DNA of 42,731 bases, taken from NCBI GenBank assembly GCA_905197955.1, contig CAJKAR010000037.1, forward strand, positions 1 through 42,731. Direction: 5' to 3'. Numbering within the stretch: position 1 is the stretch's first letter; each line of letters opens with the position of its first letter. Origin of the DNA: an uncultured Lentisphaeria bacterium (GTDB lineage: Bacteria > Verrucomicrobiota > Lentisphaeria > Victivallales > UBA1829). Below, one piece after another: positions 8,021 through 16,043 of this stretch. A program made the position numbers and the translations under genes. The notes below the pieces were generated by a model that did not search any database, was not told the DNA's origin, and saw only the letters and a list, made by a program, of their open reading frames with translations.

Positions 8021-8494
8021 TCAGAAACAGACGTTCAGAATCGGCAGAAACGGAATCGTGCTGTTTTTGATGTAATTGACAAGTCCGATCTGGAACGCTG
8101 CATCCTCGGAAAGATTGATCAGTCCGAGCTGGAGCCCGTACACCTTTTTGGCGTTGTTAACGATGGAGAACTGAATGCCTTCCACCTTGTCCGCCGTGAC
8201 AAAAAGCCCCGCTGCCTGAAGTCCGTAGATTTCAGAGGTCATTCCGGCAAGAACCGCAAGTTCGGTTCCCGCAACGAAAGAGTGATCGCCGAAAGAGACC
8301 GGAGCTCCCAGTCTCACTCCATACACATTCACGTGGTCCGGAGAGGTGGAGACGCCGGGGAAGAACGCCAGCGAGAAAAACTCATAGTCGCTCGAGGCCT
8401 GCGGATCCGCCTGTGCCGGAGCTTTCTGTGCCGTCTGAGCATGTGCGACGGTCAGCAGAGCGAACGCCGCCAGAATCGAAAGAAAGAATTTCAT
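8021..8494 (-). CDS. Secreted protein with surface-repeat-like segments (short paralogue)
   Basis: 157 residues with a clear signal peptide (MKFFLSILAAFALLTVAHAQ). The mature part carries short Gly-rich units of the type VYGVRLGAP, GIQFSIVNNA, VYGLQLGLINL and FQIGLVNYI, spaced 15-25 residues apart, which suggest repeated beta-strands. The style resembles the LA_2272 surface-repeat family, but I assign that only tentatively. It shares its plan (FFPGV start, VYG + RLGAP, closing IPFLPILN) with the 238-residue gene 27 bases upstream, so the pair arose by duplication. Probably outer-membrane or periplasmic; function unknown. Confidence 0.8.
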   Translation of the reverse strand: MKFFLSILAAFALLTVAHAQTAQKAPAQADPQASSDYEFFSLAFFPGVSTSPDHVNVYGVRLGAPVSFGDHSFVAGTELAVLAGMTSEIYGLQAAGLFVTADKVEGIQFSIVNNAKKVYGLQLGLINLSEDAAFQIGLVNYIKNSTIPFLPILNVCF

Positions 8495-8521
8495 AGGTAT
8501 CCTCCTGTGTTCTCTGATGAG

Positions 8522-9238
8522 TTATTTTGCGTTTTTGGCGGGTGCCGGAGCATAGTTGAAGAACGGAAGAACCGGAATGAGCGCATCGGGCATGATGTTG
8601 ATTCCGCCGATCTGGAAGCCGCCCTGTGTCGCAATGTTGACCACGCCGACCTGACAGCCCTGGAACGAACCCGAAACCACATTTACTCCGCCGACCTGGC
8701 AGCCGCGGAACACTTCATCTACCACATTCACGACACCGAACTGGAATCCATCCAGCTGATTGTACGCCACGGTGACTGCGCCGGTCTGGAATCCTTTAAA
8801 GCGGTTTGCAACCGAAGCCGCACCCGCCTGGCAGCCGTATCCGTATTCCAGAATCACCGCGGAAGGCGATGCCTGGAAACCGATCAGCTGTTTTACGAAA
8901 GCCGGTCCTGTTGCCGCCTGCATTCCCTCCACACGGATCGCGATGGTCGGGCCGGCAAGTGTCGCCTGGCAGCCTTTGATATGGAACGTGCCGCTGTAAA
9001 GAACGGAGGCTTCCACGCCGTAGACCCAGTTGAAACCGTCCACCATCGGAGCACCGATTTTGAAGCCGTAGACATTGTAGTATTTGGTGGAGCCGGGAAC
9101 GCCGGGAAAGAATCCGATCTGGAAGACCGAACGTTTCGCAGGATTGGCCGCATCGTTCTGTTTCTGTTCCGCCGCGAAGGATACTCCGCAGGACATGACG
9201 AGTACTGCCGCAAGAAAAGCCATTGTTAATTTTTTCAT
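8522..9238 (-). CDS. Secreted protein with surface-repeat-like segments (long paralogue)
   Basis: 238 residues, signal peptide (MKKLTMAFLAAVLVMSCGVSFA), then an opening like its neighbour (FQIGFFPGVPG, NVYGFKIGAP) and about eight units of the form GxQ(F/V)GxVNVV, such as GFQFGVVNVV, GCQVGGVNVV and GCQVGVVNIA. These read as repeated short beta-strands, in the style of LA_2272-type surface-repeat proteins. First gene of a two-gene operon with its own promoter at 9294-9321. Function unknown; a surface or outer-membrane role is inferred from export signal and repeats. Confidence 0.82.
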   Translation of the reverse strand: MKKLTMAFLAAVLVMSCGVSFAAEQKQNDAANPAKRSVFQIGFFPGVPGSTKYYNVYGFKIGAPMVDGFNWVYGVEASVLYSGTFHIKGCQATLAGPTIAIRVEGMQAATGPAFVKQLIGFQASPSAVILEYGYGCQAGAASVANRFKGFQTGAVTVAYNQLDGFQFGVVNVVDEVFRGCQVGGVNVVSGSFQGCQVGVVNIATQGGFQIGGINIMPDALIPVLPFFNYAPAPAKNAK

Positions 9239-9293
9239 GGTTGAGCCCTCTCTTTGCTATTGAAAAGTTGAGATTGTCCTTTGTCTGAATGTT

Positions 9294-9321
9294 AAAATAC
9301 TTCCTGATTTTGATTTTTCAA
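9294..9321 (-). promoter_or_regulatory. Likely promoter of the repeat-protein pair
   Basis: Minus strand: TTGAAA (9321-9316), 16-base spacer, TATTTT (9299-9294), with AGAGGG before the ATG at 9238. Confidence 0.5.
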
Positions 9322-9377
9322 GTTTTAAGGAGCGATTCGTTTTCGGGCGGTCTGATTTCTCCGTGGTTCTGCCCTCT

Positions 9378-10202
9378 TCAGACCGGAATGCGGAACTTCT
9401 TCTTGTAAAACGCGGGAGACATGCCGGCTTTGTTCTTGAACCAGTTGGAAAAATAGAATTCATCCTTGAAACCGGCAAGCTCTGCGATTGCGGCGATTTT
9501 GCAGTCTGTGTTTTCGAGATATTCGCGGGCGAGACGGTAGCGCTGGTCCTGAATGTATTGATAGGGGGTGGTCTGCCAGTCTCGCTGAAAGATGCGGATG
9601 GTCTGGGAACGGGAGCGGGAGATCAGTTTTCCAAGTTCATCAAGGGAGACTTCCCTGCGCCAGTTCAGATCCAGAAATTCCTTCAGTTTCAGCCCTTCCG
9701 GGGATTTCCGTGTTTCAGGATGCTGCTGGCGCCACTCGTTCATACCGGCGAAGATGCGGTGCAGGGCAAGAGCCAGTCCGGTATAGGCATCCGGGCGACG
9801 CTGACGGACGATCTCAAGCGCGGCACGGAACTCCCCTTCCAGCGGACACTGTTTGAAATGCGTGAGATCGTTCAGCTGGTAGGCGTCGATCAGATTTTTT
9901 ACAAGGGAACCGTTCAGATTGAACCAGATTTTTTCCCATGGATTGGCGCGGTCGGACCAGTAGTCCTGGTCGGTAAACGGATGAAGCAGATAGACATCCC
10001 CCGCGGTGATGTGGTAACGGCGCCCGTCGATGACCAGGTGCCCTTCTCCGGAGACGATGTATTCAATGACCGTCAGATTCGGTTTTTCCCGATGGATCCT
10101 GTAATTCGGGTCCGGGTGCGTGATTCCGGCGGAATACAGTTTCAGCGGGGTCGGAAAGTTGGATTCGGGAAGTTGGAACAGGGTTTCGATCAGATGGGGC
10201 AT
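9378..10202 (-). CDS. AraC-family transcription regulator with cupin sensor domain
   Basis: 274 residues. N-terminal cupin-like sugar-sensing half (about 20-110; EYIVSGEGHLVIDGRRYHITAGDVYLLHP) and C-terminal double helix-turn-helix (about 175-272; LGKLISRSRSQTIRIFQRDW, then AAIAELAGFKDEFYFSNWFK with GMSPAFYKK). This is the layout of AraC/RhaS-type regulators of sugar genes. GGAGGAGA lies just before the ATG at 10202. It follows the ATP-cone gene by 40 bases in the same direction and may be the last gene of the nrdR operon, or act on the secreted pair downstream. Effector unknown. Confidence 0.92.
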   Translation of the reverse strand: MPHLIETLFQLPESNFPTPLKLYSAGITHPDPNYRIHREKPNLTVIEYIVSGEGHLVIDGRRYHITAGDVYLLHPFTDQDYWSDRANPWEKIWFNLNGSLVKNLIDAYQLNDLTHFKQCPLEGEFRAALEIVRQRRPDAYTGLALALHRIFAGMNEWRQQHPETRKSPEGLKLKEFLDLNWRREVSLDELGKLISRSRSQTIRIFQRDWQTTPYQYIQDQRYRLAREYLENTDCKIAAIAELAGFKDEFYFSNWFKNKAGMSPAFYKKKFRIPV

Positions 10203-10242
10203 TTCTGTCTCCTCCGTTTCTGGTGTCCGCCCGCGGGACGGG

Positions 10243-11211
10243 TCAGTCGACGTTGACTTTAAAGGGCTTGCGGACCAGTGCGTTTGTAAAGTCGCCGAGA
10301 ACGCCGCGGATGCACTCTGTGGCGGTCGCCTGCGGGCAGTTCATGTAGTTGACAGCGAATTCCAGTGCATCGCGGAAATTCAGGCACAGCGGAAGCGGAA
10401 GAGTCACGGGGAGCTGTTCCGAGCGGCAGAAATGATCGGCCTTTTCGCAGATTTCATCGATGCCGGAGAGAAGACGGCTCCACGAGGAGAGAAGCGCCAG
10501 TTCCGAAACGGGTTTGGAAAGTTCCATCGCATCTGCAAAGTTCGGAAAGGAGACATCGATCCGCAGCGCGGGAAACAGACGGCTGATTCCGTGAATCCGA
10601 AGGGTTCCCCCCGAGAGCAGATCTTTCAGATTCAGCGATCCCAGTTCCCGGAAATCGGATTGCTGAAGAAGAAGGATGTCGCCTCCCGGTTTCAGCGGAT
10701 GCGTCTTGAGAGGGATCGGCGGAAGTGCCGAGGTTTCCCGGTCGCGGAACTGCCGTGCCAGTTCCAGCATCAGACGCGGAGAACAGCGTTCGAATCCGAT
10801 CGCGCGGAGGGCCGTTTCGACTTCTGCAACAATAGCATCCAGCCGTTCCCCCGGAGGAAGAGAGAGATTGGCGGCAACGGCATTCTGAATGGATTTCGCA
10901 TTCACGGGAAGATCGGAGGGCGCTGCGGGGGCGGCACTGCGCTTGAAATCGGCGGCGACATGCGGATAGCCGGAATCCTCCAGAGCCCGGATAATCAGGC
11001 TGTCGAGATCGCTTTCCTTGATGAACCTGCTCTTGGTGGAAAGCAGGGCGAATTCCACGGAGAGCGAGATATCTCCTGCAATCCACGATTCTGTTTCGCC
11101 GGCGGCAATGCACGCCCGGATGATCCGCGTCTGAATTTCCTCCACATCGAACGGAATGGAGGAGGAATCCGGTCTGACGATCATAATTGCGGTATTGCTC
11201 AGCTGAATCAT
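10243..11211 (-). CDS. ATP-cone-like domain protein of unknown function
   Basis: 322 residues. The first 90 or so (IMIVRPDSSSIPFDVEEIQTRIIRA, then SRFIKESDLDSLIIRALEDSGY) resemble an ATP-cone, the nucleotide-sensing module of NrdR and class I/III ribonucleotide reductases. The rest, about 100-322, is soluble, Leu/Pro-rich and unrecognised; it lacks the reductase catalytic motifs I would expect. It starts 9 bases after the ClC gene, which overlaps nrdR, so one message probably covers NrdR and this protein. A link to deoxynucleotide control is suggested by that context only. Confidence 0.7.
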   Translation of the reverse strand: MIQLSNTAIMIVRPDSSSIPFDVEEIQTRIIRACIAAGETESWIAGDISLSVEFALLSTKSRFIKESDLDSLIIRALEDSGYPHVAADFKRSAAPAAPSDLPVNAKSIQNAVAANLSLPPGERLDAIVAEVETALRAIGFERCSPRLMLELARQFRDRETSALPPIPLKTHPLKPGGDILLLQQSDFRELGSLNLKDLLSGGTLRIHGISRLFPALRIDVSFPNFADAMELSKPVSELALLSSWSRLLSGIDEICEKADHFCRSEQLPVTLPLPLCLNFRDALEFAVNYMNCPQATATECIRGVLGDFTNALVRKPFKVNVD

Positions 11212-11220
11212 GGGGACACC

Positions 11221-13020
11221 TCAGAACAGTTCTTTTTGATTTCTCAGCAGTTCGCGGTACTTGTCAAACACTCCGGATTTGGAGACGAACCCAATGTATT
11301 TGCCGTCTCTGGTCACCGGCACCAGCCAGGAATTCAGACTTTCAAACAGACGGGTCGCTGCGGCAAGGGTATCGCTGGCATCCAGCACGGGTGGCGCGTT
11401 CGACATCACATCGTATACAAGGGCGACATCATACAGATTCGAATCCAGCAGGAACGGCCGCACGTCGTCCAGCGTGACAATTCCGGCGATTCCGCCTTTT
11501 TCATCCAGCACCGGGAAGATGTTCCGCTGGGAGGTCATCACGTTTTTCAGCAGTGTCCGCAGATTGTCGGAAACGGAGACGGGAATAAAGTCGCTTTCCA
11601 CCAGATCACCGACTTTGACCTTCTCGAGCATAAGGGCTGTCGGATTCGGTTCCGGCGATCCTCCGCGAACCTGAATCACCGATTTATAAACATTGTATTT
11701 TGCTATTTTTTTCGAGATGAAGCAGGAAAGCGAAGCTACGATCATCAGCGGAATGAACAGTTTGTAGCCGCCGGTGATTTCAGCGATCAGGAACATGCCG
11801 GTCATCGGCGCATGCATGACTCCGGCGATGACTCCGCCCATGCCGACTGCAATGAAATTGACCTCGCTGAGCTGATGTGCCGGGGCAATCATGTTGACGA
11901 AACGGGCCAGACAGAATCCCGTGAACGCTCCAATGAACATCGAGGGCGCAAAAATACCGCCGTCTCCGCCCGATTCCAGCGTCGCGGATGCCGTAAACAC
12001 TTTCAGCAGAACAAGCAGTACGCAGACTCCGAGAAAGAGCCAGCCCGTTCCAATGAATTTTCCAAACGGCGAATATTTCATGATGTAGCTGTCGTTCCCA
12101 TCGACGATGGCGGAAATAAACGTGTATCCTTCCCCCTTCAGCGCGGGCAGCAGCAGAAACATGAGATAAAGAATCGCTCCGCCGGCCAGAGCCTTCAGCC
12201 ACGGATTTTTCAGGATTTCCCATTTCCTGCCAAGATAGATCGATCCCTTGATCGTGTACGCGGAGACGAGTCCGGCAAGCACCCCGAGCACCACATAAAA
12301 CGGAATATTCACCGAACTCCAGCCGCTGCTGAGCTGGACGAACGGCTGATTGCTGTAAAGAGTCTCCGACAGCACCGCCGCCGTTGCGGACGCCAGCAGC
12401 AGCGGAACCAGCGCCGGCACGGAAAAGGAGGGCAGAAGAATCTCGCAGGCAAACAGCGCCCCCGCAACCGGACTGTTGAAGATCGCGGAAATGCCCGCCC
12501 CGCCGCCGCATGCCAGCAGCAGAGTTCTTGTTTCCAGTCCGGTGCGCAGGACTTTGGCAACATTGGAACCGATAGCCGAACCGGTCAATGCGATCGGCGC
12601 CTCCAGACCCGCGGATCCGCCGAGTCCGACGCAGATTCCGCTTGTGATGACATGGGAGTAGGTTTTCTGTTTCGGGATGTCGCTGGTTCCGTTCGTGGTT
12701 GCGACAATGACGTTTGCCAGGCTCTTGTCATAAGGTCCTTTGACAAACAGTTTGACGAAAATCACGCATAAAATGATTCCGACGGAAGGCAGGGCCGGCG
12801 CAAGCCATTCCACCCAGTTTCCTTCCGCCTGCCGGGCAAGATGATGACAGTAGTCCGTCAGAGTTTTCAGCGTGACTGCCGCAAATCCCGAAAGCAGTCC
12901 CACAATCACGCTGAGCAGAAGAATATACCCCTGATGTCCCAGCCACTGACGGAGCAGTTCCTCACAGCGTGAGATGCTGAGTCCGGCGTATTTCAGAAGA
13001 AGCCTGTTCCGGAATTTCAT
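11221..13020 (-). CDS. ClC-family chloride channel/antiporter with CBS domains
   Basis: 599 residues: ClC membrane domain (about 30-440) and a cytoplasmic CBS pair (about 470-595; LVESDFIPVSVSDNLRTLL, VYDVMSNAPPVLDASDTL). Family motifs GLGGSAGLEAP (gating Glu140) and GGDGGIFAPSMFIGA are present. The usual GSGIP anion motif is not recognisable near residues 92-104, and the position of the inner proton glutamate in exchangers (E203 of E. coli ClcA) appears to be Ile194, after Glu193. That suggests a channel or altered coupling, by eye alignment only. The start overlaps the nrdR stop by 4 bases (ATGA). Confidence 0.92.
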   Translation of the reverse strand: MKFRNRLLLKYAGLSISRCEELLRQWLGHQGYILLLSVIVGLLSGFAAVTLKTLTDYCHHLARQAEGNWVEWLAPALPSVGIILCVIFVKLFVKGPYDKSLANVIVATTNGTSDIPKQKTYSHVITSGICVGLGGSAGLEAPIALTGSAIGSNVAKVLRTGLETRTLLLACGGGAGISAIFNSPVAGALFACEILLPSFSVPALVPLLLASATAAVLSETLYSNQPFVQLSSGWSSVNIPFYVVLGVLAGLVSAYTIKGSIYLGRKWEILKNPWLKALAGGAILYLMFLLLPALKGEGYTFISAIVDGNDSYIMKYSPFGKFIGTGWLFLGVCVLLVLLKVFTASATLESGGDGGIFAPSMFIGAFTGFCLARFVNMIAPAHQLSEVNFIAVGMGGVIAGVMHAPMTGMFLIAEITGGYKLFIPLMIVASLSCFISKKIAKYNVYKSVIQVRGGSPEPNPTALMLEKVKVGDLVESDFIPVSVSDNLRTLLKNVMTSQRNIFPVLDEKGGIAGIVTLDDVRPFLLDSNLYDVALVYDVMSNAPPVLDASDTLAAATRLFESLNSWLVPVTRDGKYIGFVSKSGVFDKYRELLRNQKELF

Positions 13021-13496
13021 TGCCTGACGCCCAGAGCTTTTTTCTTGACCCGGTTCATGGTTCTGATCTCTTTGATGAACTCATCCAGATTTTTGAAATC
13101 CTTGTAGACCGAAGCAAAGCTGATGCAGGCGACCTCATCCAGTTCCCGGAGGGCTTCGATCGCCCGGGCTCCGATTTCCACAGAGGAGACTTCCCGGTCG
13201 TAATCATTTTCCAGGGATGTGACCAGTTTATTCAGAAGGGCATCCACCTGTTCGCGGGTGATTTCCCGTCTCCAGCAGGCTTTTTCGATGCCGGAGCGGA
13301 GTTTATCCCGGTCGAAATTTTCGCGGCGCCCGTCGCGTTTGACCACTTTCAGTTCATTCGGAATAATCTCTTCACAGGTAGTGAAACGGTATCCGCATTT
13401 GGTGCATTCCCGCCGCCTTCGGACTCCAGCGCCATCTTTGATGGAACGCGAATCGATCACTTTGTCATCCTGGCATGCGCATCTCGGACATTTCAT
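13017..13496 (-). CDS. nrdR: Transcriptional repressor NrdR
   Basis: Represses ribonucleotide reductase genes when bound to ATP/dATP. The 159 residues have the family plan: a zinc ribbon with Cys3-x2-Cys6 and Cys31-x2-Cys34 (MKCPRC, ECTKCGYRF), then an ATP-cone (about 49-139; VVKRDGRRENFDRDKLRSGI). It leads an operon with a ClC gene (4-base overlap) and an ATP-cone protein. No reductase gene is in the window, and I could not find a convincing pair of NrdR boxes at its own promoter. Confidence 0.97.
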   Translation of the reverse strand: MKCPRCACQDDKVIDSRSIKDGAGVRRRRECTKCGYRFTTCEEIIPNELKVVKRDGRRENFDRDKLRSGIEKACWRREITREQVDALLNKLVTSLENDYDREVSSVEIGARAIEALRELDEVACISFASVYKDFKNLDEFIKEIRTMNRVKKKALGVRQ

Positions 13497-13591
13497 TTCT
13501 CACGGACCTTTGTGTTTAGTTCCATAGTTCAAAACGTCTCTGAAAAATAAAACCTGATCCCCTGCCTGAACTGTATTTTTCAGAAGACAAT

Positions 13592-13619
13592 ACTATACCG
13601 TAAATAGAACACAAATCAA
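13592..13619 (-). promoter_or_regulatory. Likely promoter of the nrdR operon
   Basis: Minus strand: TTGATT (13619-13614), 16-base spacer, TATAGT (13597-13592). The leader to the nrdR ATG at 13496 is about 90 bases. Confidence 0.55.
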
Positions 13620-13631
13620 ATTAAAAACAGG

Positions 13632-13676
13632 AAAAAAGAGACAGGACAGCCGTATTTTTCAATTCGGCTGCCCTGT
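13632..13676 (-). terminator. Intrinsic terminator of the 13.7 kb gene
   Basis: ACAGG-A-CAGCCG (13641-13652) pairs with CGGCTG-C-CCTGT (13665-13676), one A/C mismatch. The A-run at 13632-13637 forms the T-run on the minus strand. It lies about 30 bases after the stop at 13707. Confidence 0.75.
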
Positions 13677-13706
13677 GTTTCTGCATAAAATCCGGAAGGT
13701 CTGGAG

Positions 13707-14297
13707 TTACTTCACCTGATCCGGGGTTGCGGCTTTGACTTCAAACTCAAATTCATATTTCTTGCCGGCTTCCACCTTGAGACTGAACGTGAGGCGGTTG
13801 TCATGATTGACAAGAATTGCAGGTGTGCCTTTCTCTCCGGCGGTCGGCAGATATTTGGCTTTGCCGGAAATCCAGAATCCGTTCGGAATGACTCTTCCGT
13901 CTTTGGTCTTATAGGTCTTGGTGAAATCGCCGTTGGGGTAGAGTTTATCGTTCATTTCCACTTTATTGACGAGAAGCCATGCGCGGTTTGCCGGAATATT
14001 GTCATACTGACCGCCGACCGAAATATGAACGGTACCGGATTTCTTTGGCGTGAAGCTGATTTCATAATCCTTCCATTCGGTGGATCCGATCTTTTTCAGA
14101 GCCCAGTAGGTGATTGTGCATTCTTTGTCCTGCTTTATCCAGCCCTGCGGAGTGCCCTTCATATCATCGTCTTCCTGATGAATTGTGAAGGCGATTTTGT
14201 CCTTTACTCCGTTGACGTCGACTCTGAAAATTGCATCCGCTGCCTGAACAGCAGCAAATCCGACTGCCAGAAGTGCAAGTGCCAGAAGTTTTTTCAT
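13707..14297 (-). CDS. Small secreted protein, carbohydrate-binding-like
   Basis: 196 residues with signal peptide (MKKLLALALLAVGFAAVQA). The mature part looks all-beta: WKDYEISFTPKKSGTVHISVGGQYD, RAWLLVNKVEMND, and RLTFSLKVEAGKKYEFEFEVKAA at the end. Phrases of this kind are common in CBM4/9-like jelly-roll modules, but no family is assigned. Start at 14297 fits the signal peptide and a GGAG site; an upstream in-frame ATG at 14438 precedes the likely promoter. Single-gene unit with its own promoter and terminator. Function unknown. Confidence 0.8.
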   Translation of the reverse strand: MKKLLALALLAVGFAAVQAADAIFRVDVNGVKDKIAFTIHQEDDDMKGTPQGWIKQDKECTITYWALKKIGSTEWKDYEISFTPKKSGTVHISVGGQYDNIPANRAWLLVNKVEMNDKLYPNGDFTKTYKTKDGRVIPNGFWISGKAKYLPTAGEKGTPAILVNHDNRLTFSLKVEAGKKYEFEFEVKAATPDQVK

Positions 14298-14368
14298 GTT
14301 TCCCACTCTCCTTGATTTTGGGGTTATTGTTTTGCGGCTTGCGGAGAAGCCGTACTCTTGTAATGTAC

Positions 14369-14396
14369 ATAATAACATAAAATAATCAAAAATCAA
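14369..14396 (-). promoter_or_regulatory. Likely promoter of the 13.7 kb gene
   Basis: Minus strand: TTGATT (14396-14391), 16-base spacer, TATTAT (14374-14369). An overlapping alternative uses a TACATT -10 about 6 bases downstream. Confidence 0.5.
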
Positions 14397-14497
14397 ATTT
14401 TTTTGAGCAGCATCGAGGACAATCCCGAGTGGAGTCAAGGAAGGGATACGGGATCATTTTCTCCATTTTTTTGTTTTCCCCACCCTCTGCCGCCGGC

Positions 14498-14526
14498 TTG
14501 TAAAACGGGAGGAAGTATGATACAAT
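14498..14526 (+). promoter_or_regulatory. Promoter of uxuA
   Basis: TTGTAA (14498-14503), 17-base spacer, TACAAT (14521-14526), about 40 bases before the uxuA start. Confidence 0.6.
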
Positions 14527-14567
14527 ACAGAGAACTCTTTTTTCAACAAACTTAAGGAGATTTGATT

Positions 14568-15773
14568 ATGTTCATGGAAGAATCGTTCCGCTGGTACGGT
14601 CCCAAGGATCCGGTGTCGCTGGAGTATGTGCGGCAGACCGGTGCGAAGGGCGTGGTCAGTTCGCTTCATCACATTCCCTACGGCGAAGTCTGGCCGGTAG
14701 AGGAAATTCTCGCGTACAAAAAGAAAATCGAGGATGCCGGACTTGTCTGGAATGTCGTCGAGAGTCTTCCGGTTCACGAGGATATCAAGGTCCGTTCCGG
14801 AAAGTATCTGGAATACATCGAAAACTACAAGACTTCTCTGCGCAATCTCGGCAAGTGCGGAGTGAAGATCATCACCTACAATTTCATGCCTGTGCTGGAC
14901 TGGATCCGCACGGATCTGCATTACAAACTGCCTGATGGATCCGAGGCGCTTTTCTTCAATCAGAAAGAGTTTGCCGCATTTGAAATCTTCATTCTGAAAC
15001 GTGCAGGCGCAGAAAAAGATTATTCTCCCGAAATGGTGAAAAAGGCAGAGGAATATTACAAGAGTCTAACGGAGGAGCAGCGCGATACGCTTACCCGCGG
15101 CATTATCGACAATTTCCCCGGGTTCAAGGGCGTCACGCTCAATGATATCCGTTCCATGCTTGCCCGCTACGCCAATATGACTCGTGAAGATCTCAAAGCC
15201 AATCTGAAATACTTCCTTTCCGAAGTTGCTCCGGTTGCGCAGGAGGCCGGCTGCGTGATGGTGATTCATCCGGATGATCCTCCGCGTTCCATTCTCGGCC
15301 TTCCGCGTATTTTCAGCACGCAGGAGGATATCAAAGTTCTGCTGGATATGGTCGATATTCCCGCCAACGGCATCTGCTTCTGTGCCGGCAGTTTCAGCGG
15401 CAGACTCGACAACAATATTGTGGAGATGTTCAAATCCTGTGCTCCACGAGTTGGCTTCATCCATCTGCGCAGTACACAGCACGACAGCGAGGGCAACTTC
15501 TTTGAAGCGAACCATCTGGAAGGCTGTGTCGATATGTACGGCCTTGTCAAAGCGATCATCGAAGAACAGCTTCGCCGCAAAAAAGAGGGACGTCCCGACT
15601 GGCAGATTCCGTTCCGTCCGGATCACGGTCATACCATGCTGGACGATCTTTCCAAGCCGCCGTGTCCGAATCCCGGTTATACTGCCATTGGCCGTCTGAA
15701 AGGTCTTGCGGAAATTCGCGGATTGGAACTTGGTATCATCAAATCCCTCTATCCCGAGGCGCTGAACCCGTAA
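14568..15773 (+). CDS. uxuA: Mannonate dehydratase
   Basis: Converts D-mannonate to 2-keto-3-deoxygluconate in hexuronate breakdown. The 401 residues fit the UxuA family from the first residues (EESFRWYGPKDPVSLEYVRQTGAKGVVSSLHHIP) to the C-terminal RPDHGHTMLDD, and include MVIHPDDPP and FIHLRSTQHD metal/substrate motifs. A TTG two codons upstream is also possible, but the ATG at 14568 sits 8 bases after AAGGAG. Single-gene unit with promoter and terminator; no uxaC or kdgK is adjacent. It implies that the host uses glucuronate-containing glycans or pectin/mucin-derived uronates. Confidence 0.96.
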   Translation: MFMEESFRWYGPKDPVSLEYVRQTGAKGVVSSLHHIPYGEVWPVEEILAYKKKIEDAGLVWNVVESLPVHEDIKVRSGKYLEYIENYKTSLRNLGKCGVKIITYNFMPVLDWIRTDLHYKLPDGSEALFFNQKEFAAFEIFILKRAGAEKDYSPEMVKKAEEYYKSLTEEQRDTLTRGIIDNFPGFKGVTLNDIRSMLARYANMTREDLKANLKYFLSEVAPVAQEAGCVMVIHPDDPPRSILGLPRIFSTQEDIKVLLDMVDIPANGICFCAGSFSGRLDNNIVEMFKSCAPRVGFIHLRSTQHDSEGNFFEANHLEGCVDMYGLVKAIIEEQLRRKKEGRPDWQIPFRPDHGHTMLDDLSKPPCPNPGYTAIGRLKGLAEIRGLELGIIKSLYPEALNP

Positions 15774-15800
15774 CACTTCAAAGAGACAACAAATATTCAG

Positions 15801-15833
15801 GAACCGGCAGAGAAATCTCCGGTTCTTTTTTTT
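15801..15833 (+). terminator. Intrinsic terminator of uxuA
   Basis: GAACCGG (15801-15807) pairs with CCGGTTC (15819-15825), extended inside by AGA/TCT around a GAAA loop, followed by eight T (15826-15833). Confidence 0.9.
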
Positions 15834-15875
15834 ACAGAGAATTTCGAATCAACGTCTGATGTTAGATTGACGACA

Positions 15876-15976
15876 CAGGAGCCTTTGCGATTTATGCAAA
15901 GGCGTCAAAAGTTTAGGGAAAGAGAGGAGCGCGAGGGGAGAAGAACCGCTTTTCAAAGCGGTTTGCTCCTCTCGCA
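15876..15976 (+). repeat. 101-base structured repeat, copy 2
   Basis: Second copy of the element at 99-199, same length and orientation. The small hairpin is kept (GCCTTTG 15881-15887 with CAAAGGC) although its loop sequence changed. In the long hairpin (15931-15975) the pair A163-T189 of copy 1 is G15940-C15966 here, a compensatory change that argues for selection on structure. It lies between the uxuA terminator and the terminator of the minus-strand GGGtGRT pair, directly beside the latter. Confidence 0.8.
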
Positions 15977-16013
15977 AAAAAAGAGCCGTCCCGCATAGAA
16001 ACGAGACGGCTCT
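15977..16013 (-). terminator. Intrinsic terminator of the GGGtGRT operon
   Basis: AGAGCCGTC (15982-15990) pairs with GACGGCTCT (16005-16013), loop of 14. The A-run at 15976-15982 is the T-run on the minus strand and borders the repeat. Confidence 0.75.
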
Positions 16014-16043
16014 ACAAGAAGCTTCAAGCAGTCAAAAGAAGAC

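Noticed and set aside
10120..12771. An 883-codon open frame antisense to three genes
   Set aside because: It crosses the boundaries of the AraC, ATP-cone and ClC genes and has low-complexity composition.
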